NCBI GenBank assembly: GCA_031292575.1
Contig: JARLGX010000011.1
Coordinates: 35,835 to 99,834 of the forward strand
From: Paludibacter sp.
GTDB taxonomy: Bacteria; Bacteroidota; Bacteroidia; Bacteroidales; Paludibacteraceae
Direction: 5' to 3'
Length of the DNA: 64,000 bases
Positions 9,469 to 16,573 of the stretch are shown one piece after another. Made by a program: the position numbers and the translations under genes. The notes beneath the pieces were generated by a model. It saw only the letters and a program-made list of their open reading frames with translations, did no database searches and had not been told where the DNA came from. Every line of letters starts with the position of its first letter. The stretch's first letter is position 1.

Positions 9469-9482
9469 TCGAATAAAACTCG

Positions 9483-9531
9483 CACAATTCGGCAACACGG
9501 CAGACGATGTCGGTTGCCGAATTTGTGTTTT
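9483..9531 (+). terminator. Rho-independent terminator after the DksA/TraR gene
   Basis: Arms CACAATTCGGCAAC (9483-9496) and GTTGCCGAATTTGTG (9513-9527) pair with a single bulge around a 16-base loop, and a short T-run follows. It starts 15 bp after the stop codon. Confidence 0.8.
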
Positions 9532-9565
9532 ATACACCTTGAATTAACAAAAACAATTCCAGTAC

Positions 9566-10171
9566 ATGTCAATAACAAAAAAATCAATTTCACTTATATT
9601 TCTCATATTATTTGTAGATCAAGCAATTAAAATTTACATTAAGCTGCATTTTGCTCTGGGAGAGCATATTAATGTATTCAGTTGGTTTCAAATTTATTTC
9701 ATTGAAAATAATGGGATGGCTTTTGGAATGGAACTTATCGGGAAGTTGTTCCTTACAATTTTCCGTATAATTGCTGTTGGAGCGTTGGGCTGGTATATTC
9801 ATCTGTTAATAAAAAAACAAGTCAGAACAGGATATATTCTAACTATATCATTAGTATTAGCAGGTGCAGCAGGCAATATTATTGATTCACTTTTTTATGG
9901 GCTACTTTTTACCGATAGTTACGGACATATAGCTTCATTTTTACCCGAAAGTGGCGGATATGCATCTTTATTTTATGGCAAGGTTGTTGATATGCTCTAT
10001 TTTCCGATAATACAGAACAGCGCTGGCGAAACTATTTTCTTCAGTCCGGTGTTTAATATCGCAGATTCGGCTATTAGTGTGGCAGTTATTATAATACTAC
10101 TTTTTTATCGTAAAGAATTAAATGAAAGCCTCGAAACAAAAAAAGATAAAAATGTTGCTCAAGCAGAATAA
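9566..10171 (+). CDS. lspA: Lipoprotein signal peptidase (signal peptidase II)
   Basis: An inner-membrane aspartic protease that removes the signal peptide of prolipoproteins after diacylglycerol transfer. 201 residues with four hydrophobic segments (about 8-26, 58-82, 90-113, 165-183). The two catalytic aspartates are D107 in GNIID and D167 in FNIADSAI. The conserved ENNGMAFGM block is at 47-55. A long periplasmic loop (about 114-160) makes it larger than the roughly 165-residue E. coli enzyme, as is usual for this phylum. Its 3' end overlaps the start of the next gene, itself a lipoprotein and therefore a likely substrate. Confidence 0.95.
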   Translation: MSITKKSISLIFLILFVDQAIKIYIKLHFALGEHINVFSWFQIYFIENNGMAFGMELIGKLFLTIFRIIAVGALGWYIHLLIKKQVRTGYILTISLVLAGAAGNIIDSLFYGLLFTDSYGHIASFLPESGGYASLFYGKVVDMLYFPIIQNSAGETIFFSPVFNIADSAISVAVIIILLFYRKELNESLETKKDKNVAQAE

Positions 10172-11057
10172 ATTTTTCTTTCAAATTGCTTGCATCCTTG
10201 CATTCATTCTTGTTTTATCGGCTTGCGATGGAAGACCAAGTGGCGTTTTAAGCCAAAATAAAATGACAAAGGTATTGACCGAAATGCATAAAACCGATGC
10301 TACAATGTCAGAAAAAGGCATGTATTACGGTATTTACTCAAAAAAATCGCCTTATTATAAGTTTATATTAGATAAGTACGGAATTACACAAGCCCAGTTT
10401 GATTCATCTTTAGTTTGGTATACAAATAATCCACTTAAATTTGAGAGAATTTATGATGATGTTATATTAAATTTAACCAGCCTTCAAAATGATATAAAAA
10501 AAGGGAAATATCATAAACTCGATTCTATTGATTTGACACATTTAAGAAACAATATTTGGTATAAACCAACTCATTATACATTTACAAAAGATTCTGCGAG
10601 AACCCACTTAAACTTTGAAATTACAACTAATTTACTCTATGGCGATGTATATGTGCTTAAATTTTTACAACGCATTGCACCCGAAGATTCGTGTAAGAAA
10701 CAAAGGATTATTTTCAGGATAAATTATGCAAATGGGAAAGTGGACAGTATTTATAAAACGGCTTATAACGATAGTTTACTTCGCCGTTATACATTCAGGT
10801 TCCCTGCAAAGCGAAAATTGAGAATCAAATCGATTTCAGGAGAATTACTTGGAAGCCTGAGTTATAAAGGTACATTTAACGCTCAACTGGATAGTATTTC
10901 TTTGTTCCGTGAATTTAATGCGAAAAAGCAGGACAGTTTGCGCAGAGTTGTTGAAAAAGCTGATCCTACTCCAAAATTATTCCAAAAGAAAATGAATTTG
11001 GATTCGCTTAACAAACTCAATAATGCATTAAAAAAGAAACTTTTACACCCGGTATAA
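10152..11057 (+). CDS. DUF4296-family lipoprotein
   Basis: A predicted lipoprotein with signal MLLKQNKFFFQIACILAFILVLSAC, lipobox LSAC and the lipidated Cys at residue 22-25 depending on start. The stretch MTKVLTEMHKTDATMSEKG and the following helical region match the Bacteroidota family DUF4296, whose function is unknown. I chose the ATG at 10152 because it gives a normal signal-peptide length. An upstream in-frame ATG at 10122 would add ten basic residues. Either start overlaps the end of lspA, implying translational coupling. The stop overlaps the next start (TAATG). About 300 residues, Lys-rich C-terminus. Confidence 0.8.
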   Translation: MLLKQNKFFFQIACILAFILVLSACDGRPSGVLSQNKMTKVLTEMHKTDATMSEKGMYYGIYSKKSPYYKFILDKYGITQAQFDSSLVWYTNNPLKFERIYDDVILNLTSLQNDIKKGKYHKLDSIDLTHLRNNIWYKPTHYTFTKDSARTHLNFEITTNLLYGDVYVLKFLQRIAPEDSCKKQRIIFRINYANGKVDSIYKTAYNDSLLRRYTFRFPAKRKLRIKSISGELLGSLSYKGTFNAQLDSISLFREFNAKKQDSLRRVVEKADPTPKLFQKKMNLDSLNKLNNALKKKLLHPV

Positions 11058-11590
11058 TGATACGTATTGGAAGTCAGTTAACTTTTTGTTCTCCACAAAA
11101 TATTATTAAAAGAACCGTCGTAGAACAAGATGAACAAAACAGGGTAACAAGTATTTTCAGCTTGGATGACATAAATGTTGAATCTGAACAAACTGTGTTT
11201 TATGATGGGATATTATCAGCTGAAATTATTTCTATTAAACAACATACTTCGACTAAAGATATAGAATCATTAGTGGCAAATTACAACTACTTTGATTTTT
11301 CGGAGCTTATTCCTGATTGCAAAATAGCACAAACTGATAAACAATTAGTTTTAGATTTTGGAACAAACTCATTTGACAAAACAAACCGTATTTTATCACA
11401 AATAATACCTTCGCTAAGCACTTTTTCAATATTTGAAATAATTGCTGCCTGCACTTATTATCCGGCTTCAATACTTGGAATTAAGCCTGAACTTACTGAA
11501 AACAGGTGCACTAAATTATCACTTTGGGAAAATGTAGATTTAATAAACAAATGTCTCACCCCCGGCACTAAAATCAGACAAATAAGTTAA
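11057..11590 (+). CDS. Hypothetical protein resembling an amidohydrolase shell without the catalytic barrel
   Basis: 177 residues, no signal peptide. It is coupled to the previous gene by a TAATG overlap. By eye, the N-terminal strands ending in VFYDGILSAEI resemble the beta-sandwich of metal-dependent amidohydrolases just before their metal site. The C-terminal stretch YYPASILGIKPELTENRC and SLWENVDLIN resembles the closing strands of the same fold. The metal-binding HxH motif and the TIM barrel in between are absent. I do not recognise a named family. A non-catalytic remnant or a repurposed small domain is an inference of moderate strength. It shares the lspA operon. Confidence 0.6.
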   Translation: MIRIGSQLTFCSPQNIIKRTVVEQDEQNRVTSIFSLDDINVESEQTVFYDGILSAEIISIKQHTSTKDIESLVANYNYFDFSELIPDCKIAQTDKQLVLDFGTNSFDKTNRILSQIIPSLSTFSIFEIIAACTYYPASILGIKPELTENRCTKLSLWENVDLINKCLTPGTKIRQIS

Positions 11591-11672
11591 TTATGCGCTC
11601 CCTTTGAAAACAAATTTCAATTAACAGTGTTATTAACTAATTACATATATTAATCAAAACCATTTAGAAAAG

Positions 11673-12305
11673 ATGTGGCAAATATTTTTAGGAAGTATTC
11701 TTTTAGGGGTAATTCATCCTTTATTTCCAAATCATTGGATACCTTTAATTGCTATATCAAAAGCCGAAAAATGGTCGAATAGAGAAACTGTTACAGCCAC
11801 TTTAATCACCGGATTTTCGCATACACTTAGCACCATTATCATTGGCATAATAGTTGGTTTTGTGGGGATTAAGTTATCAGAAAACTACAGTTATATTACC
11901 AAATTTGCAGCTCCGTTAGTGCTGGTCTTAATTGGAATAATATATCTGTTTTTGGATTTCAGGAAATCTCATCACCATCATCATTTTGAACTAAATGATG
12001 AAAATTTAAAAAGTAAAAGATCAAAATCTGCCATCATTATTACTTTATGTATTGGTATGTTTCTTTCTCCGTGTATAGAAATTGAAGCATATTATTTTCA
12101 GGCTGCTACGCATGGTTGGTTAGGAATTCTTATCGTTTCAGCTGTTTATCTGGTAATGACCCTGATGATTATGGTAAGTTTGGTTTATCTTGGATTAAAG
12201 GGAGTTAATAAATTCAACTTCCACTTTATGGAACATCACGAAAAACTTATTACAGGCGCTATTTTAGTACTATTGGGTATGCTTGCATACTTTGTAGAAT
12301 TCTAA
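11673..12305 (+). CDS. Polytopic membrane protein, possibly NicO/UreH-like metal transporter
   Basis: 210 residues with about six hydrophobic segments. Conserved-looking polar residues sit inside the first helices (H15, H21 in HPLFPNHW, H50 in GFSHTLST). A cytoplasmic or periplasmic loop carries five consecutive histidines at 100-104. A His-containing first helix followed by a His-rich loop recalls nickel/cobalt permeases (RcnA/NicO) and UreH-like proteins. The exact HX4D signature is not evident, so transport of a divalent metal is only a suggestion. It lies alone between the lspA cluster and metF. A second set of metal-liganding candidates is CIGMFLSPCIEIEA (two Cys, two Glu). Confidence 0.5.
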   Translation: MWQIFLGSILLGVIHPLFPNHWIPLIAISKAEKWSNRETVTATLITGFSHTLSTIIIGIIVGFVGIKLSENYSYITKFAAPLVLVLIGIIYLFLDFRKSHHHHHFELNDENLKSKRSKSAIIITLCIGMFLSPCIEIEAYYFQAATHGWLGILIVSAVYLVMTLMIMVSLVYLGLKGVNKFNFHFMEHHEKLITGAILVLLGMLAYFVEF

Positions 12306-12374
12306 AATTTCCAAATTTAGTTTGATTTAAAGTGTTTCCAGCCTTACATTTAATCCCCTTTGAAATAAAATTTG

Positions 12375-12382
12375 TACTTTTG
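12375..12382 (+). promoter_or_regulatory. -7 element for metF
   Basis: TACTTTTG, an exact TAnnTTTG match, 88 bp before the metF ATG. No properly spaced TTTG is seen. I saw no riboswitch fold in the leader. Confidence 0.4.
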
Positions 12383-12469
12383 CGCCACAATCTAAATGAA
12401 ATTCAGGGTAGTCAATTCTGCAATTTTAAGTGCAACTATTTAATATAAATCTGTAAAAATAAATTGTTC

Positions 12470-13417
12470 ATGAGTGTTGTTGAAAAAATAAGAAGCGCTA
12501 AATCAACCGCTTTTTCGTTTGAATTATTGCCTCCATTAAAAGGAAATGGAATTGAAAACGTGTACAGAACAATTGATACTCTTCGAGAATTTGATCCTAA
12601 ATACATCAATATAACAACTCACCGCAGCGAATTAGTTTTCAGGGAAAATGCACAGGGACTTTTCGAACAGGTTGCCGAACGTCATCGTCCGGGTACGGTA
12701 GCAATTGCAGCTGCAATCAAAAATAAATACAAAATTGCAGTAGTTCCGCACGTTATTTGTAGTGGATTCACACGTGAAGAAACCGAGTACGCATTGATTG
12801 ATTTACAATTTCTTGGTATTACTGATTTGCTTTTGTTACGTGGCGACAAAGCGAAACATGAACGTGAATTTTCTCCAACAGGTCATAAAAATGCAACTGA
12901 ACTACAAGCTCAAGTAAACAAATTTAATGACGGGTTGTTTTTAGATGGTTCGAAAATGAAGTCACATATCGAGCATTTTTCGTATGGCATGGCTTGTTAT
13001 CCTGAAAAACATGAGGAAGCTCCGAATATAGAGTCCGATTTATTTTACGCTAAGCAAAAAGTTGATGCCGGTGCAGAATATCTTGTAACTCAGATGTTTT
13101 TCGACAACCAAAAATATTATGATTTTGTAGAGAAATGCAGGTCGAATGGAATTAATGTGCCAATTATTCCCGGGATTAAACCCATTACATTAATGAATCA
13201 ACTGACTGTGTTACCTAAAATTTTTCATACAGATATACCGGAAGAATTTGCTATGGAACTGCGTAAATGCAAAACAGATGCTGAAGCCGTAGAAGTTGGA
13301 GTGGAATGGTGTACGAAGCAGGCATCTGATTTAATAGCTCATGGCGTGCCAAGTATTCATTTTTACAGTATGATGGCTACCCAAAGCGTAAAACGGGTAG
13401 CACAAAATGTTTTTTAA
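12470..13417 (+). CDS. metF: 5,10-methylenetetrahydrofolate reductase
   Basis: Reduces methylene-THF to methyl-THF for methionine synthesis, using an FAD-bearing TIM barrel in the cytoplasm. The product is 315 residues from the ATG at 12470. A TTG two codons upstream is in frame but less likely. Visible motifs are FSFELLPPLKGNG with the catalytic Glu, NITTHRSE, LLLRGDKAK, and EYLVTQMFFDNQKYYDF near the folate site. It is followed after 19 bp by a small DUF4834-like gene. Confidence 0.93.
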   Translation: MSVVEKIRSAKSTAFSFELLPPLKGNGIENVYRTIDTLREFDPKYINITTHRSELVFRENAQGLFEQVAERHRPGTVAIAAAIKNKYKIAVVPHVICSGFTREETEYALIDLQFLGITDLLLLRGDKAKHEREFSPTGHKNATELQAQVNKFNDGLFLDGSKMKSHIEHFSYGMACYPEKHEEAPNIESDLFYAKQKVDAGAEYLVTQMFFDNQKYYDFVEKCRSNGINVPIIPGIKPITLMNQLTVLPKIFHTDIPEEFAMELRKCKTDAEAVEVGVEWCTKQASDLIAHGVPSIHFYSMMATQSVKRVAQNVF

Positions 13418-13436
13418 TTATTCATTGAGATTACAC

Positions 13437-13658
13437 ATGTTAAGTTTCCTTCTTTTTATTGTCATTTTTGTTTTAGTAATCGGGGTAGTTATTATTTCGA
13501 CTGTCTTAGGATTTATACGTTCCATTTTCAGCTTTGGAAAACGCAACAATCAGGAACAGTCCGATACTCAATATCAAAACTTTGAACAACAAACTTCAAA
13601 ATCGAAGATATTCGAAAAGAATGAAGGGGAATACGTTGATTACGAAGAAGTGAAGTAA
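13437..13658 (+). CDS. Small single-pass membrane protein, DUF4834-like
   Basis: 73 residues from the ATG at 13437; an ATG ten codons upstream would overlap metF. One N-terminal transmembrane helix (about 2-26) is followed by a short basic stretch and a polar tail ending in KIFEKNEGEYVDYEEVK. That ending is the conserved signature I associate with the small Bacteroidota family DUF4834. Function unknown. It is probably cotranscribed with metF and converges on birA. Confidence 0.65.
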   Translation: MLSFLLFIVIFVLVIGVVIISTVLGFIRSIFSFGKRNNQEQSDTQYQNFEQQTSKSKIFEKNEGEYVDYEEVK

Positions 13659-13669
13659 AAGTCAAGCTT

Positions 13670-14392
13670 TTAAACCACAAATTGAACCTCTTTAAAATAA
13701 AAACCTTTACGCTCACCACTTTCGGTTTCCAACTCTAATCGTCCATCCGGATAAACAGATATTATTTTTGCACGAAAAGATAAATCATCGGCAGTAAAAA
13801 CGTGAATACCACTTTTTCGATATAATGCCTTGGCATAATCCGAATGAATTTTTTCAACCTCCATTTCCGTATACAATTTAAGAATTTTTTGTCTTATTTT
13901 TTCTTGCAGTGCTTTTCTATTCTGTCGCTTACCGGTTATTTGCAATAACGAAACCGGATTAGGCGCATCGCTAATAAATTTTTTCTGATTGACATTCAAT
14001 CCAATACCGACAATTGAAGTTTTAATTTTATCTCCCTGCAGCGAGTTTTCAATCAAAATTCCACACAATTTCTTGTCATTCCAATAAATGTCATTTGGCC
14101 ATTTTACGGCAATGTTATCTGCATATTCGTCTAAGGTTTCTTTAATTCCAAGACTTACCAGTTGCGAAAGTAAAAACTGATTATCAATCGGAATTCGCTG
14201 TGGATAAAGCACCACGCTAAAAAGCAGATTCATTCCAGCTTCCGATTCCCATGAATTCCCAATTTGACCTTTACCTGCCGTCTGAAAATCAGTTCGGACT
14301 GTAAATCCTTCAGGCAATGATTTCTCTCGCATCATTTCCCAAAGCAATGCATTAGTTGAATTTGTTTGTTTAATAAATGTAATATCCTTCAT
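13670..14392 (-). CDS. birA: Biotin--[acetyl-CoA-carboxylase] ligase
   Basis: Activates biotin with ATP and transfers it to the lysine of biotin carboxyl carrier proteins. 240 residues from the ATG at 14392; the frame extends three codons upstream to a TTG. The BPL catalytic domain shows NSTN near the start, the biotinyl-AMP loop GKGQIGNSW (GRGRxG type), KWPNDIYW and the GIGLNVNQ block, followed by a small C-terminal SH3-like domain. There is no N-terminal helix-turn-helix, so it is a class I enzyme that does not double as a repressor. It lies 16 bp downstream of the PBP4 gene on the same strand. Confidence 0.92.
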   Translation of the reverse strand: MKDITFIKQTNSTNALLWEMMREKSLPEGFTVRTDFQTAGKGQIGNSWESEAGMNLLFSVVLYPQRIPIDNQFLLSQLVSLGIKETLDEYADNIAVKWPNDIYWNDKKLCGILIENSLQGDKIKTSIVGIGLNVNQKKFISDAPNPVSLLQITGKRQNRKALQEKIRQKILKLYTEMEVEKIHSDYAKALYRKSGIHVFTADDLSFRAKIISVYPDGRLELETESGERKGFYFKEVQFVV

Positions 14393-14408
14393 GATGGTCA
14401 ACTAAAAC

Positions 14409-15833
14409 CTAATTCTGATTATTATTTTCTGACACTTGCAGCAGGAATTTCTCCATTTTTCGCTTCACAGCTTCTGAACTTCCGTTGGCATTATTCACCA
14501 ACAAAGCAAAAACATAATTTTTACCATTTGCATTAATGTAGCCGGCATATGTTTTCACGCGAGTTATTGTTCCGCTTTTTGCATGTACTTTTCCCTGCAA
14601 AGCAGTATTTTTGAGCAAATTTGCCAAGGTTCCACTTTCTCCTGAAACAGGAAGTGATTTAAAAAAAGCTTGTTGACTTGAACTCTTGTTGTTCATATAT
14701 ATCAGTAAATCAACAAAAAAATCAGCAGAGACAGCATCCATCGGTGACAATCCGCAGCCATCATACTGAAATAGTTGATCAACAGGTAGTCCTTTTGATT
14801 TCCAAAATAACTTAATAACTTTTAGAGCGCCAACTACAGAAGCGACAGGATAGTCTTTTAATGCCAGGTAACGAAAGATTTGTTCAGCGTAATGATTATT
14901 GCTTTTAATGTTTGTTTCTCTGACTATCTCGCTCAAAGGTGGCGAAATTTGTGTGTATATTTCTTTACAGTTCTTCCCACGAGAAGGAATATCGGTTGCC
15001 TGTCCATGAACCGTAACCTGATGTTCTGTTAGTGCTTTTTTAAAGTCTTGAGCCAATAATAAACCCGGATTTGGAATATCAACTTTGACAATAAACTCAG
15101 ACCGGTTAGCCGGAATTTCACCGTAGATTGAACGGGTATTAGAATGTGGAGCACCATGAAAATAGCAACTATCAAAAGCTATATTCGAACTCAGCAAATG
15201 ATTTTCAAAAGTCAGTCCAGGAATCGGCGGGATAGTTCGGGTTATTTCAGGAGTGGTTCCGGCTTTTCCTGAACGAAACAACACCTTGCAGGAATTATCC
15301 AGATATGAAATGCCGTAAACACCACCTGCATAATAATTACCAATATCTTCCCACGTCCAAAATGGATTTACACCTTCATCGTTGTAAAGGCTTGCATCGG
15401 CAATGATATTTCCCTTTACGGTATTTATGCCGGCATGCTTAATTGCATCCACCCACTTATCCAAAAATCGCGCATCTCCAAGTTTTTCCGATCCCAATGT
15501 TGGGTCACCACCACCACGAATATAAATATTTCCTATCAACACACTGTCTCTTGTTATTGTGCCATCAATTTCCAGTTTTGTTTTAAAGCAAAAATCAGCT
15601 CCGAGCCATTCCAAAGCCGTGGCAGTTGTAACCAATTTCATGGTAGAAGCCGGAGTTGTACTATTATTTGAACGAAATTGGGAAATCGTTTTATTGGTTT
15701 CCAAATCTTTGACCAGCAAACTGATATTTGCATTTTGCAGCAAAGGATTATTGATAAAATCGTCAACTGGATTGCCCGCAAAAAGATTAGTTATCAACAA
15801 CAAAGTGTAAAGTAATACTGATAATTTCTTCAT
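14409..15833 (-). CDS. dacB: D-alanyl-D-alanine carboxypeptidase/endopeptidase (PBP4 family)
   Basis: A peptidoglycan carboxypeptidase and endopeptidase of peptidase family S13 acting in the periplasm, 474 residues. A signal peptide ends near FAG (about residue 20). Penicillin-binding motifs are visible: SxxK as S63-T-M-K66, SNN (in KSNNHYAEQ) and KSG (in HAKSGTITRV). The long insert between the SxxK and SxN motifs that defines the PBP4 group is present. A TAATTTTG -7 element lies at 15883-15890. The gene is followed by birA, probably in one transcript. Confidence 0.93.
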   Translation of the reverse strand: MKKLSVLLYTLLLITNLFAGNPVDDFINNPLLQNANISLLVKDLETNKTISQFRSNNSTTPASTMKLVTTATALEWLGADFCFKTKLEIDGTITRDSVLIGNIYIRGGGDPTLGSEKLGDARFLDKWVDAIKHAGINTVKGNIIADASLYNDEGVNPFWTWEDIGNYYAGGVYGISYLDNSCKVLFRSGKAGTTPEITRTIPPIPGLTFENHLLSSNIAFDSCYFHGAPHSNTRSIYGEIPANRSEFIVKVDIPNPGLLLAQDFKKALTEHQVTVHGQATDIPSRGKNCKEIYTQISPPLSEIVRETNIKSNNHYAEQIFRYLALKDYPVASVVGALKVIKLFWKSKGLPVDQLFQYDGCGLSPMDAVSADFFVDLLIYMNNKSSSQQAFFKSLPVSGESGTLANLLKNTALQGKVHAKSGTITRVKTYAGYINANGKNYVFALLVNNANGSSEAVKRKMEKFLLQVSENNNQN

Positions 15834-15931
15834 GATAAAATAGTTTTATTGAAAGTAAACGTTCTGAATCTTTGATTATTTGCAAAATTAAAGAAAAATC
15901 TATCTTTTAATCACATATCAATTAAAAACAA

Positions 15932-15964
15932 TAAAGACCATCTCAAAAAATGAGATGGTCTTTA
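15932..15964 (-). terminator. Terminator hairpin downstream of tRNA-Arg
   Basis: Perfect 14-bp inverted repeat (TAAAGACCATCTCA / TGAGATGGTCTTTA) around a five-base loop, located 15 bp past the tRNA 3' end. It is symmetrical but only the tRNA reads into it. Confidence 0.85.
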
Positions 15965-15979
15965 ATTTATTTCAATCTG

Positions 15980-16053
15980 TGACCGCAGCAGGATTCAAAC
16001 CTGCAACCCCCACATCCGTAGTGTGGTACTCTATTCAGTTGAGCTATGCAGCC
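15980..16053 (-). tRNA. tRNA-Arg (anticodon ACG)
   Basis: 74 nt, read on the minus strand. The acceptor stem GGCTGCA pairs with TGCGGTC (two G-U pairs), with discriminator A. The D-arm is GCTC...GAGT, the anticodon stem-loop CCACA-CTACGGA-TGTGG gives ACG, and the T-arm is GCAGG-TTTGAAT-CCTGC. CCA is not encoded. Anticodon ACG is normally converted to ICG by TadA and reads CGU, CGC and CGA codons. It has its own promoter and terminator. Confidence 0.95.
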
Positions 16054-16073
16054 GTTATTTTGTTTAGCGAGTG

Positions 16074-16104
16074 CAAAGATAGGGCTATTTTTCAAATAAG
16101 CAAA
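16074..16104 (-). promoter_or_regulatory. Promoter of tRNA-Arg
   Basis: TTTG (complement of 16101-16104), 19 bp spacer, then TATCTTTG (complement of 16074-16081). This is a textbook Bacteroidota promoter whose start site would fall about 14 bp before the mature tRNA 5' end. Confidence 0.8.
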
Positions 16105-16161
16105 GGAAAAAAGACAAAAAATGAATTCCAAGTTTCAAACTTCAAGTTTCAAGACAGTTGA

Positions 16162-16260
16162 GTGTTGAAAGCTCGCTCTTATTTATTTGAGATACTCTTG
16201 TGGTGCGATCATTTTTAAGATAAAACAAAATCCAAGTGTTTTTTGTCCAGATTTGCTTTT
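16162..16260 (-). pseudogene. Duplicated 3'-end fragment of rnr
   Basis: About 99 bp that align with 16522-16619 (offset 360 bp) at roughly 85-90% identity with one single-base gap. It covers the last 14 or so codons of rnr plus about 50 bp of its downstream flank, in the same orientation. It still decodes as ANLDKKHLDFVLS followed by a stop, against ANLDKKQLDFVLA in the true gene. No promoter or start codon precedes it, so it is a non-functional relic. Confidence 0.85.
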
Positions 16261-16367
16261 TCCCACGACTTCCCGGAGATGCACATTAAATGTATAAAAT
16301 CTGTACACTGCCACTGAGAACCAACGGTCAGCGTAGCTAATTGCAATCACAGTTCTTGTATTCTTTG

Positions 16368-16431
16368 GATTTTTAATCCAGTAACATATCCAGTTTTAAA
16401 GCGGATTTCTTTATCTCGGATTACAAATCCT
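16368..16431. repeat. Pair of REP-like GGATT/AATCC hairpins
   Basis: GGATTTTTAATCC (16368-16380) and GGATTACAAATCC (16419-16431) are two short palindromes of the same design 38 bp apart. Similar GGATTACAAATCC words occur as dispersed intergenic repeats in Bacteroidota. No transposase is present. Confidence 0.45.
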
Positions 16432-16444
16432 TATAATACAAAAA

Positions 16445-16468
16445 GGTGGGATTAAAAAAAATCCCACC
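16445..16468 (-). terminator. Terminator of rnr
   Basis: GGTGGGATT / AATCCCACC with a six-base A loop. On the minus strand a TTTTTG run follows. It lies about 105 bp beyond the rnr stop codon. Confidence 0.75.
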
Positions 16469-16573
16469 AACCAGCACTACCTTTTACTAATTTGATTAAG
16501 TATATATCCGGCACGACGAGGGTGTTGAAAGCTCGCTCTTATTTATTTGAAATGCTCTTCTGGTATAATCATT

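Larger units (their letters stand above)
16054..16573. other. Intergenic region between tRNA-Arg and rnr
   Basis: 520 bp without an intact gene. From left to right it contains the tRNA promoter, a low-complexity stretch of AAGTTTCAA words (16130-16153), a duplicated fragment of the rnr 3' end (16162-16260), two GGATT-N3-AATCC hairpins (16368-16380 and 16419-16431), a rho-independent terminator (16445-16468) and the native sequence downstream of rnr. Confidence 0.8.

Noticed and set aside
15980..16260. Integrated genomic island using tRNA-Arg as attachment site
   Set aside because: No integrase, no direct repeat of the tRNA 3' end, and only about 360 bp of extra DNA.
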